This document shows positions 24,534 through 33,290 of a stretch of DNA of 64,000 bases, one piece after another. A model generated the notes under the pieces. It did not search any database, had not been told where the DNA came from, and was given only the letters and a program-made list of their open reading frames with translations. This stretch comes from JADZGC01 sp964391595. GTDB lineage: Bacteria > Patescibacteriota > Saccharimonadia > CAILAD01 > GCA-016700035. Location of the stretch: NCBI GenBank assembly GCA_964391595.1, contig CAYMMM010000001.1, positions 1-64,000 on the forward strand, in the 5' to 3' direction. A program made the translations under genes and the position numbers. Positions within the stretch are counted from its first letter, which is position 1. Each line of letters starts with the position of its first letter.

Positions 24534-24932
24534 ATGGCTTGGCTCTATACTCAATGGGCATATATCGTGATTTTATGCGTTTCACTGACGGGGCTCACGA
24601 TACTAGATTGGCGACACAACGCATTGCTTTGGAGAAGCGCTGCGAGCAAGCAAGCTACACTTGCGACACTCGGCTGCATGCTTGGGTTTTACCTCATTTG
24701 GGATTTTGTAGGTATTTGGCTTAAGATTTTCTCGACGAATCCGCGATATGTCGTAGGGGTCTACTTCTTCACGCGAGATTTACCGATTGAAGAAATCATC
24801 TTTCTTACGTTGCTCACATATGTGATCCTATTAGTTGCGGCGTTTGTCGAGAGATTCTCATACAAGTCTCAAAGTAAGACGCATACTAGAAGGGCTAAGT
24901 CGAAAATAAAGCATAAGCGAGGGCGTGTGTAG
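24534..24932 (+). CDS. Lycopene cyclase, half-size subunit 1 (CrtYc/CrtYe-like)
   Basis: A 132-residue protein with three hydrophobic helices and the lycopene cyclase domain signature DLPIEEIIFLTLLTY (about residues 84-98), which holds the conserved P-x-E-E. Such half-size subunits work as heterodimers that cyclise lycopene or its C50 derivative. The C-terminal 25 residues are Lys/Arg-rich. The stop shares one base with the GTG of the second subunit. Ring type (beta, epsilon or gamma) cannot be predicted by eye. Confidence 0.85.
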   Translation: MAWLYTQWAYIVILCVSLTGLTILDWRHNALLWRSAASKQATLATLGCMLGFYLIWDFVGIWLKIFSTNPRYVVGVYFFTRDLPIEEIIFLTLLTYVILLVAAFVERFSYKSQSKTHTRRAKSKIKHKRGRV

Positions 24933-25294
24933 TGCGATACACATATGTGCTCCTTGCCTGTGTATTTCTGTCCATCTCGTGGTTGATTGTACAGCGGCTG
25001 CAATATCGTGCATCGAAGAATATCCTAATTGTTACCACAATTTGCTACACGATGATGGTGGTGTTTAACACCTATCTGACCTCGCTCCCCATCGTGCAAT
25101 ACGATTGGCAAAAAGTGCTTGGTATCAAAATGATAAGCTGGCCAATAGAAGATTTAGCCTACTTGGTGGTAGGATTGTATATGTCCCAGGCCGTGTATCA
25201 GTATTGGCTCCAGCATTATGAAAAGAAGCAGCAAGCACAACCCGCGCAGCGCCCAACGGCAGCAGACAAGAAGCGTAACCCAGCCAACTCTTAG
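24932..25294 (+). CDS. Lycopene cyclase, half-size subunit 2 (CrtYd/CrtYf-like)
   Basis: A 120-residue, GTG-started protein with three helices and the partner signature SWPIEDLAYLVVGLY (about residues 71-85). The Pro-x-Glu-Asp replaces the Pro-x-Glu-Glu of subunit 1, as is usual in the second half of the heterodimer. The polar C-terminus (KKQQAQPAQRPTAADKK) is low complexity. It overlaps subunit 1 by one base, which couples their translation. Confidence 0.85.
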   Translation: MRYTYVLLACVFLSISWLIVQRLQYRASKNILIVTTICYTMMVVFNTYLTSLPIVQYDWQKVLGIKMISWPIEDLAYLVVGLYMSQAVYQYWLQHYEKKQQAQPAQRPTAADKKRNPANS

Positions 25295-25316
25295 TCAATC
25301 GCTCAGAGAAGTATTT

Positions 25317-27284
25317 ATGAGCAGTCGGCCGATTAGTTGGATTAATACTGCTGTACCTTTTGTAGTAGCGTATTTGATTGCTGGCGGCACGCTAGATCAG
25401 ACGTTTCTAGCTCTCGCTACATATTTTCTCTTCCCGTATAACATTCTCGTGTATGGGGTGAATGATATTTTTGACTTTGAATCTGATATGAAAAATCCAC
25501 GCAAGGGTGGTGTCGAAGGGAGTATCGTAGCCCCGGAACGACGTAGTATCGTCTGGCTTGCCATCGCACTGACGAGTCTGGTCTGGGGGGCGTGGTTGTG
25601 GCAGCTGCTCAAGCCAATTGAGATTGCTGCGATGCTTGTGGTTGGATTCTTGGCGCTGAGCTATTCGATCAAAGGACTTCGCTTTAAAGAGGTTCCTCTC
25701 CTTGACTCGATTAATTCTTCATTGCATTTTGTGGCGCCTGCATTTATTGGAGCATTAGTTGCGCCAAATCACCATGCGCTTGATTTGCCGCTGACTGCTT
25801 TTTTCTTCTGGGGTATCGCGAGTCATGCACTTGGTGCCATCCAGGATATCGAGCCTGATCGCGCGGCCGGCATTCGGTCTATCGCGACGCAATGGGGTGC
25901 CCGTCAAACTATACGGTTTACGATTACTATGTATTTGTTGGCTTGTCTGAGTGTCATGTTTGTAGCTCCGCCAGTGTCGTTTCTAGCCACACTGTTAATC
26001 TCGCCGTACGTACTCAATGCATGCTTTTTCTTGAAATATACCTCTGATGCACAGGCTGCCGAATATCGCCGGGCATGGACGAACTTCATGTGGTTGAATT
26101 TTATAGTCGGATTTTGGCTGACGCAATTGCTTCTTTGGACCTCAGATCCGTTTCAATTAGGACTCATGAAATATCAGATATTGCTGATCGTGAGTGTGTT
26201 GGTGAGTATCGCACAGATGGGGCTCATCGCATACAACCTCGCACTTTTCCGACGTCCACAGACCACACGACTCGATGAATGGCCCCGTGTTTCGATACTG
26301 ATTTATGCGTATAATCAGGCCGAAAATATTGCCAGCACCCTTCTGGCCGCGCTTGGTCAAAACTATCCTGATTTTGAAATAATTTTTACCGATCTTAACT
26401 CAGATGACAACACCCTGAAGATTGCTTCTTCGTATGATGATCCAAAGTTACAGATTGAGAAAATCGACAAAATAAAGCCTGGCTGGAGTATACAGGCTTG
26501 GGCGTCAGATCAGCTCATGCGACGCGCGACTGGCGAATACGCAATCCTTGTGTCTGCTGATACGGTACTACACCCCAATGCACTGGCGCAAATCGCCAGC
26601 ATTATGACCGCTCAACGCTTACAACTCGCTTCCCTGCTCCCTGCTGATCAGAACAAATCATTCGCACAAAAAACGATATTAGCACACAATCAATACTTGC
26701 TCCTGGCTGCTTATCCAGCCGCGTACATGCAGCAACATTCTCCCGAGCGCTCGACTGTCCATGGCGGTGTCTTGGCGATGGCGGTAGATCCGGTACGAGA
26801 GCTCGGTGGTTTTGCGCTCATTAAGGCAAGCCCACTGGAAGAGCATGAATTGTTTCATCGTGCACGCCAGTTTGGACTAAAAGCCGGCCTCTTTAGGGCT
26901 AGCGACCTTGCTACAAGCCAGAATCACCTCGATATACGGTCGATTATCGCTGACGATATTCAGCGCATGTATCCTGCGTTAAGGTTCCACTTCCCTATCG
27001 CTTGGATGTTGGCCTTGAGTGGCCTAACGATTTTTACAGGGCCACTGATTATTGCTGGCTATGCTCTCGCAACAGATAATCAAGCACTCCTCATGCTGGC
27101 ACTTCTCGCATTATTCGCTCAATTGGTTACTCGTTGGATAGTAGCTTGGGAGAGTAAGCAAAATATGTTGGCGCAGATTCTTGCTCCGGCGACAAATGTT
27201 CTCGCGATGGCTCTGATCTTAATATCCGTTCTGCAATATGAGCTGCTCAAGCCGCGTTGGCAAAATCGCACTGAGTTGGTATAG
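25317..27284 (+). CDS. UbiA-type lycopene elongase fused to a GT2 glycosyltransferase
   Basis: From ATG 25317 (655 residues) the N-terminal 290 residues form a UbiA prenyltransferase: RPISWINTAVPF at the start, the Asp-rich NDIFDFESDMKNPRKG and a second motif IQDIEPDRAAGIRSIATQWG. This pattern is that of lycopene elongases (CrtEb/LbtBC type), which add C5 units to lycopene. After two helices comes a GT2 domain (from about residue 330: PRVSILIYAYNQAENI, then KPGWSIQAWASDQL and a DxD-like SADT) resembling carotenoid/hopanoid glycosyltransferases, ending in three helices. The frame is also open upstream to ATG 25218, which would overlap the cyclase gene by 77 bases; 25317 has GAGAAG five bases upstream. 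One chain could elongate and then glycosylate a carotenoid. Confidence 0.85.
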   Translation: MSSRPISWINTAVPFVVAYLIAGGTLDQTFLALATYFLFPYNILVYGVNDIFDFESDMKNPRKGGVEGSIVAPERRSIVWLAIALTSLVWGAWLWQLLKPIEIAAMLVVGFLALSYSIKGLRFKEVPLLDSINSSLHFVAPAFIGALVAPNHHALDLPLTAFFFWGIASHALGAIQDIEPDRAAGIRSIATQWGARQTIRFTITMYLLACLSVMFVAPPVSFLATLLISPYVLNACFFLKYTSDAQAAEYRRAWTNFMWLNFIVGFWLTQLLLWTSDPFQLGLMKYQILLIVSVLVSIAQMGLIAYNLALFRRPQTTRLDEWPRVSILIYAYNQAENIASTLLAALGQNYPDFEIIFTDLNSDDNTLKIASSYDDPKLQIEKIDKIKPGWSIQAWASDQLMRRATGEYAILVSADTVLHPNALAQIASIMTAQRLQLASLLPADQNKSFAQKTILAHNQYLLLAAYPAAYMQQHSPERSTVHGGVLAMAVDPVRELGGFALIKASPLEEHELFHRARQFGLKAGLFRASDLATSQNHLDIRSIIADDIQRMYPALRFHFPIAWMLALSGLTIFTGPLIIAGYALATDNQALLMLALLALFAQLVTRWIVAWESKQNMLAQILAPATNVLAMALILISVLQYELLKPRWQNRTELV

Positions 27285-27327
27285 CGGATAATATCTAACA
27301 CATGAACGATTAATATCAGCGTGCGTT

Positions 27328-28248
27328 CTAGCGACGCGGGATCGCTGTTTTTATGCTCGTGTTGGGGTGATAACGATTCCAGACGAGAATGGCCAGGATA
27401 TATACCGCGATACAAACACCCAAGGATACGAAGCTCGGTATGAGGAAATGACTGGCGATCTGTAGGCTAAGGTTGCCTGGAAGATTTTCATAAGTCATAG
27501 CACCATCATTGCGTAAGGCGTACGGGATGCCCAAGCAGATAATGCTGATTATGAAGCTTTCGATTGCGAGTGCGAGGCTTGGAGCTTGCAGCATACTGAC
27601 CTTCGTGAGCCGCGCAAATATTGTGTATAGCACTAGTGCGACAGTGAAGATTATGCTGAGTGCAATTTGGGCAAGACCGATGTTTTCATACAATGTCTTT
27701 GCGAGAGTGATTACTTTCTCAAACTCTTGTTGAGATGATTGTGATTGCGTGTCGGTTTGTGCGCCCTGTGCGCCGGTCAGCTGCTGCAAACTTGATAGTT
27801 TTATCTGATCCGGTACTTGTTGCGTGAGGGTCGCTTTGAATAACGTAAGTTCTGCTTGAGGTAATCCATTCTGCTGAAGGGCGGCGATCAGATCATCCTT
27901 GATTGGCTTTATGACCAAGATAACATCAGGTGCAGGGGTATCTTTTGGTTGCTGAAACCAAGTGACAACATCAATGAGCGCAGGCTGAATGATCTGCTCG
28001 ACTGCATCATCAGTCACCGCCGTGTCGACGGATTTCTGGAAGATTTCTTGATCTTTTTCTGGCACTCGTTGAGATGAGACAATAGATGAGCGCATTTGAT
28101 CGCTTACTACTGCATATACCCCACCGTTTTTGAGAAGACGATTTGTGCTTGTGCCTGAATTAAAAATTGAGAGCATGACAAAGCTGCTGAGCAAGAACGG
28201 AAAACTCAAGACTATAAAAAAAAGACAGAGGCGGCGCAAGATTGTCAT
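27328..28248 (-). CDS. Hypothetical membrane protein with large extracytoplasmic loop
   Basis: About 306 residues, unrecognised. A first helix near the N-terminus (LFFIVLSFPFLLSSFVMLS) anchors the protein. Residues of about 35-195 form a soluble, probably extracytoplasmic, alpha-helical region rich in Gln and Ser, and three helices follow in the last 110 residues. The ATG at 28248 is 6 bases from a CACAAT -10 box, so a leaderless start is likely; a GTG two codons upstream (28254) is also in frame. It converges with the carotenoid operon. Confidence 0.6.
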   Translation of the reverse strand: MTILRRLCLFFIVLSFPFLLSSFVMLSIFNSGTSTNRLLKNGGVYAVVSDQMRSSIVSSQRVPEKDQEIFQKSVDTAVTDDAVEQIIQPALIDVVTWFQQPKDTPAPDVILVIKPIKDDLIAALQQNGLPQAELTLFKATLTQQVPDQIKLSSLQQLTGAQGAQTDTQSQSSQQEFEKVITLAKTLYENIGLAQIALSIIFTVALVLYTIFARLTKVSMLQAPSLALAIESFIISIICLGIPYALRNDGAMTYENLPGNLSLQIASHFLIPSFVSLGVCIAVYILAILVWNRYHPNTSIKTAIPRR

Positions 28249-28254
28249 ATTCAC

Positions 28255-28283
28255 ATTGTGACGTGGTGGTTGAGGTCTGGCAA
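28255..28283 (-). promoter_or_regulatory. Promoter placed for a leaderless transcript
   Basis: On the minus strand TTGCCA (28278-28283) and CACAAT (28255-28260) are 17 bases apart; the -10 box ends 6 bases before the ATG at 28248. Confidence 0.6.
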
Positions 28284-28314
28284 GACTCAGATCTAGAAAA
28301 TACTAGAGATGAGT

Positions 28315-30681
28315 TTAAGATAAGTGGCCAGCGTTTAGCCAACGATGCACCTTTGAGAGAAATAAGTATCGGAGTGAGAAGAATTGCGCCGTGATTGCGG
28401 CACTTGCGATGGCGATTCCAAGAACCAGCCAATCAGGTCGAATGGGATCGAGGCCAAAGAATGATCTTAGTGGCGTAATTATGAAGATGAGCACCAGACC
28501 GCCACATGCAATTAGGCAACTCCATATAACGCTCCTGTGATAGCGCGGTGAGTGAGTGATTCCCAGTGCGCGTGGTGCGATGAAAAGCAGATTCATGCCA
28601 AGAAGTAATGTCGAAACAAAGACAGTCATTTGTACATCGATGAAATAAATCTCTGCCATCAGGTACGCAGTGATGGTTGCCGCTGACGTAATCATACCGT
28701 TTAGGATTACAAAAGGCATGATTTGTCGCAAATAGCTTGGTTCAAACGCTGTTCTCTTTCTATTGCGTGGGTATAATGTCCAAATAAGGATTGGCAAGCC
28801 AATAATGAAGTAGTTTAAGACAGTAATATTGCGTGGCGTGAATGGATATGGTTCAACGGTGATAAACGCCAGCGTTAAGAGAGTCAGGCCCACTATAACC
28901 TTATTGAGGAAGAGTGCGCCAATTAGCTCCATCGTTGTAATGATTGAGTCGGCTAGTCGCACGCCTCGAGGAAGATCGGTAAATTCATTTTTCATTAATA
29001 CGATATCGGCAACCGATCGGGTGATTTCGGCGCCGTCGAGCATGCTTATGCCAATGTCTGCTTTCTTAATCGCAAGTGCATCATTTGCTCCATCACCGAC
29101 CATGCCGGTATACCCAATAGTCTGACAAGCAGTGATGAGTTGTGCTTTCTGATCTGGCGAAATACGTGCGAAAAGTGCATGGTCACGCACAACCGATATA
29201 AGCTCGTGAGGGCTTTTTTTACGCAGTTCATCGCCAGTAATTACTCTGTCAAATTGATTGTCTGAGGACAGCTGTAGCTGTTGTGCGACCGATAGAACGG
29301 CAGATTGGTGGTCTCCAGAGATAATTTTGATGGCAACCGAGCGTCTCTTGAAGAAGCGTAAGACCGGCTCGGCGGAGTGCTTAACTGCCTGCTCAAAGGC
29401 GATGATGCCTCGAATTCGTGCCTGGGCCTGTGCCATTGAAGAATCTTTAGGCATCGTTACGACTAATAGTACCCGTTTCCCGCTCCTTGCCAGTTCTTCG
29501 GAGGATGCATGTAGATTTGCGGGCAATGCGAGTGAGAGATGCTGGCAGATACTCTCTACAGCACCGATAGCAATGCGTTGAGTCGGGGTTTGTACGACGC
29601 CAAATCGTCTGTCACTTGAAAAGCTGGTGACCACCTCGCCCGTAGCGGCAGATTTTATGCCAAGCGCGCGAGACATGCTGCTGGTATGATCACTGATTGC
29701 AAAATATTGCGTAGCAAGCGAAGTGACAGTCGAGACAGTATGGTTTTTTGCCGCTCGTACTTCGGCTAAGGTTACGTTAGATTCAGTGAGCGTCCCTGTT
29801 TTATCAAGGCACAAGATTTGTAACCGTGCTAATCCTTCGGCTGAATGAATGTGCTGTAGGAGCACTTGTCGGCGCAAAAGTTTGATTGCACCATATGCAA
29901 ATAGCAGTGTGGACGCCAGGATAAGTCCCTCGGGGATTAAGCTGCCCGTGATAGCTGCAATTTGCTTGATGAGGGAAATCGCATCACCACCGATTAGGCG
30001 CTGCCGTATGGTGAGTCCGATGACAGCAATAAGCAGTACATAGCTCAAGGTACTAATGATACCAGCAAGCGCACGCTGTATGGGTGTGCTGTGCCATTCG
30101 TGCTTCTTGACCTGGTTGGTCATGGTGCCCAGCTTGGTGTCTTGTCCAATTGCCTTTATGCGGATAACACCACTCCCCGCCGTGACGAAACTGCCGGCGT
30201 AGACTCTACTAGCCCTGTTTTTCGCTAGGCTGATAGATTCTCCTGTTAAAAATGCCTCATTCACTTCGAGGCCTTGCTCGGATCGAACCACGCCATCAAC
30301 AGGTATTTGGTCACCCCCCTGCACCTGTATGACTTCACCTGCCTGGAGGGCTTGTAGTGATACTTCTTGGAGTGTGCCGTCGGGTAGCACTTGTTTTGCT
30401 ACTTTTGGCATGAGTTCCGAGAGCCGCTCGAGTATGCGACGAGCTCTGATTTCTTGGGCGATGCCGGTGATGACATTGATTGCTAATACGCTGGAAAGAA
30501 ACAGTGCGTCGCGTGCCTCGCCAAACCACAAGAGCAACACAATAACGCTTCCCATCACAATGGTTACGAGGCTTACGGTGTGTCGCAGGATAATTGATCG
30601 AATATCCTGCCAATAGCTGTGACGATCTTGCCTCATCGCGTTAGCTGCCTGTGCGACATAAACATAGGCATATTGTAGCAT
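28315..30681 (-). CDS. P-type cation ATPase, CtpE-like
   Basis: An ion pump of 788 residues. It has the actuator-domain TGES loop (FLTGESISLAKN), the membrane motif IPEGL, the phosphorylation site DKTGTLTE, and the hinge GDGANDALAIKKADIGISM. The IPEGL motif and the arrangement around it (LLRRQVLLQHIHSAEGLARLQ) resemble mycobacterial CtpE, a calcium transporter, rather than heavy-metal pumps: there is no CPC motif and no N-terminal metal-binding domain. The N-terminus starts very close to the first helix, so the usual cytoplasmic lead-in is shortened. About ten helices. The ion is inferred by resemblance only. It stands alone and is divergent from the LOG gene. Confidence 0.85.
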   Translation of the reverse strand: MLQYAYVYVAQAANAMRQDRHSYWQDIRSIILRHTVSLVTIVMGSVIVLLLWFGEARDALFLSSVLAINVITGIAQEIRARRILERLSELMPKVAKQVLPDGTLQEVSLQALQAGEVIQVQGGDQIPVDGVVRSEQGLEVNEAFLTGESISLAKNRASRVYAGSFVTAGSGVIRIKAIGQDTKLGTMTNQVKKHEWHSTPIQRALAGIISTLSYVLLIAVIGLTIRQRLIGGDAISLIKQIAAITGSLIPEGLILASTLLFAYGAIKLLRRQVLLQHIHSAEGLARLQILCLDKTGTLTESNVTLAEVRAAKNHTVSTVTSLATQYFAISDHTSSMSRALGIKSAATGEVVTSFSSDRRFGVVQTPTQRIAIGAVESICQHLSLALPANLHASSEELARSGKRVLLVVTMPKDSSMAQAQARIRGIIAFEQAVKHSAEPVLRFFKRRSVAIKIISGDHQSAVLSVAQQLQLSSDNQFDRVITGDELRKKSPHELISVVRDHALFARISPDQKAQLITACQTIGYTGMVGDGANDALAIKKADIGISMLDGAEITRSVADIVLMKNEFTDLPRGVRLADSIITTMELIGALFLNKVIVGLTLLTLAFITVEPYPFTPRNITVLNYFIIGLPILIWTLYPRNRKRTAFEPSYLRQIMPFVILNGMITSAATITAYLMAEIYFIDVQMTVFVSTLLLGMNLLFIAPRALGITHSPRYHRSVIWSCLIACGGLVLIFIITPLRSFFGLDPIRPDWLVLGIAIASAAITAQFFSLRYLFLSKVHRWLNAGHLS

Positions 30682-30712
30682 GAGAGTGAATCGCTTCTGT
30701 TAGAATAAGCTT

Positions 30713-31435
30713 ATGGTAGATCGTATATCGAGTGATAAACCTAAGCTTCATATCTCACGCACACAATTAAGGCAAATGTGTGCGGTATATGAGCCAGGCG
30801 TTGGGTTAGATCCAGACAATTCAGAACGACTCAATCGCATTGATCGTGAGTTTCGAGAAGCGTTCAAGTTGCTCGAGGATATGCCGAAGAGTGTAAGTAT
30901 CTTTGGCTCAAACGTCGTCACGGAGGGCAATCAATACTATGGTGAAGCGAGAAGGCTAGCTGCAAGACTAGCGCGCGAGCTACACTATGCGGTTGTGACT
31001 GGTGGCGGCCCAGGTATTATGGAGGCGGCAAATCGAGGTGCTGCAGAGGCGGGCGGGGTTTCAGTTGGTTTTACAATAGACATCGCACACGCCGAGCCGA
31101 GCAATGCGTATGCAAACCGCGAACTCCCCTTTCATTATTTCTTTACGCGCAAGGTGGCATTAAGTTTTGCTGCCAGTATGTATATTTTCTTCCCCGGGGG
31201 CTACGGGACACTCGATGAGTTTTTTGAACTCATCACCCTAATACAGACTCGTAAGATCCAATCAATTCCTATCGTGTGCTTTGGGACAAGATATTGGCAT
31301 CCCGTGGAGCGTTTGCTCGATACATACGCGCGTCAGGAGGGTTATATTTCTGATAATGATCTCGCACTTTTCACCGTTACTGATGATCTTGATGAGATCA
31401 TTAGGCTGGCTCGTCAGGCGCCGCTGCGCGAGTAA
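30713..31435 (+). CDS. LOG family protein (nucleoside monophosphate phosphoribohydrolase-like)
   Basis: The 240-residue protein has the Rossmann-like LOG fold with TGGGPGIMEAANRGAAEAGG (about residues 96-115) and the catalytic PGGYGTLDEFFE (about 160-171). LOG enzymes cleave ribose-5-phosphate from nucleoside monophosphates, such as cytokinin precursors in plants; the natural substrate in bacteria is often unknown. The N-terminal 45 residues are extra. A TAGAAT -10 box with an upstream TG ends 6 bases before ATG, so the transcript is probably leaderless. It converges with the next gene and overlaps it by 35 bases. Confidence 0.88.
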   Translation: MVDRISSDKPKLHISRTQLRQMCAVYEPGVGLDPDNSERLNRIDREFREAFKLLEDMPKSVSIFGSNVVTEGNQYYGEARRLAARLARELHYAVVTGGGPGIMEAANRGAAEAGGVSVGFTIDIAHAEPSNAYANRELPFHYFFTRKVALSFAASMYIFFPGGYGTLDEFFELITLIQTRKIQSIPIVCFGTRYWHPVERLLDTYARQEGYISDNDLALFTVTDDLDEIIRLARQAPLRE

Positions 31436-32234
31436 TGGCGCGTACGATCGCATGAAACATTCTCGGCTTGATCTCGTGCGGAGCAATTACTCGAGTGATG
31501 TGTGTGTGCGGCCGATCCCGAAATACATGTTTGAGATTGCTCGATAATACGACTTGATCGAGTGAGCCATACAGCACCTCGACCGGCAGCTGACTTGGGA
31601 GGTGTGCGATATCTTGGAGCGTGTCCTGTTCTTCGATCGTGCTTTTGAGCGAACTAACAACCGGATACCAGGTAGCTTGATCGAGCTTTGCTTGCACGCT
31701 GAGTGTCCGGGCATGTTTTAAGACATTGGCCGCTGAGCGTATAACCAAGTCGCGGGGTGCATTTCTGAGGATTTTATAGAAAGCTAGATAGCCTTGGTCA
31801 ATGAGGAGCTCGAGTCGATCGCGGGCCGCCGTCCCCTCGCTTCGTCGATAGATCGGCATCGATACGAGCACGAGCTTACGTATCTTCCGCGGGTGTCTGG
31901 ATGCCCAGTGTGAGGCTATAATGCCGCCCATCGAGTAGCCAACCACAATTTTCGGACCCCAGATCCCCTTCCAAAAGAGCGTCCAACGCAGAGAGCGGAG
32001 ATGGGCTTCGACAGAATAATTGATATTTGTCGGTTTCGGACTTGCGCCGTGTCCGAGCAAATCAATCGTTACACATTGGTAGTCGCGCATGAGAGAATCA
32101 AGCGCGGGCTGCCATATTTCTTTGTATGAAGCAATGCCATGCAAAAAGATAATGGTTTGCTTACCACGACCATGTCGCTGGAGCTTGAGCAGGTATGGGA
32201 GTCTCAATATTGTATGGAGTCGTGCTGGTAGCAT
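31401..32234 (-). CDS. Alpha/beta hydrolase
   Basis: The 277-residue protein shows the alpha/beta hydrolase pattern: FLHGIASYKEIW (oxyanion-hole HG), the nucleophile elbow VGYSMGGIIASHW with Ser in GYSMG (near residue 110), and a later Asp in YGSLDQV. A catalytic His is expected near the C-terminus (IAPHEIKPRMFH). No signal peptide, so cytoplasmic. Substrate unknown. Its last 35 bases overlap the end of the LOG gene on the other strand. Confidence 0.85.
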   Translation of the reverse strand: MLPARLHTILRLPYLLKLQRHGRGKQTIIFLHGIASYKEIWQPALDSLMRDYQCVTIDLLGHGASPKPTNINYSVEAHLRSLRWTLFWKGIWGPKIVVGYSMGGIIASHWASRHPRKIRKLVLVSMPIYRRSEGTAARDRLELLIDQGYLAFYKILRNAPRDLVIRSAANVLKHARTLSVQAKLDQATWYPVVSSLKSTIEEQDTLQDIAHLPSQLPVEVLYGSLDQVVLSSNLKHVFRDRPHTHITRVIAPHEIKPRMFHAIVRAITRAAAPDEPA

Positions 32235-32264
32235 ACTACTAGTATAGCTTAGGTTGGCTTGTCT

Positions 32265-33290
32265 CTATTTATGAAAGTGATTGACGACATTGATCGGGCG
32301 ACCTTCATAGGCGGCCTGAATGTTGTTTCTAGTAGTTTCTCGTATTCGTTGAAGCGCCTCGGCTGAGTTATAGGCATTGTGTGAAGTGAGAACGACGTTT
32401 GGTAGCGAACGAAGGATTTCGAGCTGCTTGATTTCTGCTGGTAGCGTGCGCTTCTCTGCGATGAGGTGGAGTTCTTCTTCGAGCTCAAGAAATTGCTCGC
32501 CCTCGACAACATCGAGACCAGCGCCGGCTAGCTTCTTTTCCGTAAGCGCTTTGATGAGTGCGCCGGTATGTACCAATGATCCACGTGACGTATTGATGAG
32601 TATGGCAGTGTGTTTCATACGCTCAAGTGCGCGGGCATTGATGAGATGCTTATTTTGTTTTGTAGCCGGTAGATGAAGGCTGAGAATATCAGCCTGTGCG
32701 AGTACATCGTTCAGGACACAGTATTCAAATCCAAGTTCGATAGAACGAGCATAGTCAGGAAATAGGTCATGGGCTATGACGCGCATCCCAAATCCCCTTC
32801 CTATCTGAATCATGCGCTCTCCAATCCGGCCGGTACCTATCACGCCTAGGGTTTTGCCAAATAATTCAGTGCCTGTAAGCTCACTAGCAGTAATTTCGCC
32901 TTCTCGAACGGCTTCGATTGTATCTGGCAGTCTACGCAACAATGAAAGTACGAGGAGCATTGCGTATTCAGCTACCGTGTGCTCACCATAGCTTGGAATG
33001 TTTGTGACGATGATGCCTCTTTTTGTAGCTGCTGCGATATCTACTGCATCATAGCCGGTTGAACGGCAAGCAATGTGCTTGAGCTTCGGAAAGTATTTTA
33101 GCTGTACTGGACCAATTGTACTCGCAACATGAATGGCGATGACCTCTGCTCGTTTGACAGCTTCGTGAGTGGGGTCAATAACCGGACTTGGTGTCGTAAT
33201 GACGTCGTATTGTGGGAAAGAACGCCGAAAGACACGCTCATCTTCTCGAGTACTAGAATATACCAGTAATGCTGGTTTCCTCTTGCTCAT
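32265..33290 (-). CDS. D-isomer 2-hydroxyacid dehydrogenase
   Basis: NAD-dependent enzyme of 341 residues with the split catalytic domain and the Rossmann motif VIGTGRIGERMIQIGRGFGM (about residues 150-170). Catalytic residues are visible: Arg in INTSRGSLV, Glu in the following segment and His in TSHNAYNS. The reaction is 2-oxoacid to D-2-hydroxyacid. Its start overlaps the stop of a glycerate kinase gene by 4 bases, which makes hydroxypyruvate/glyoxylate reductase a sensible guess; D-lactate dehydrogenase is the main alternative. Confidence 0.87.
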   Translation of the reverse strand: MSKRKPALLVYSSTREDERVFRRSFPQYDVITTPSPVIDPTHEAVKRAEVIAIHVASTIGPVQLKYFPKLKHIACRSTGYDAVDIAAATKRGIIVTNIPSYGEHTVAEYAMLLVLSLLRRLPDTIEAVREGEITASELTGTELFGKTLGVIGTGRIGERMIQIGRGFGMRVIAHDLFPDYARSIELGFEYCVLNDVLAQADILSLHLPATKQNKHLINARALERMKHTAILINTSRGSLVHTGALIKALTEKKLAGAGLDVVEGEQFLELEEELHLIAEKRTLPAEIKQLEILRSLPNVVLTSHNAYNSAEALQRIRETTRNNIQAAYEGRPINVVNHFHK

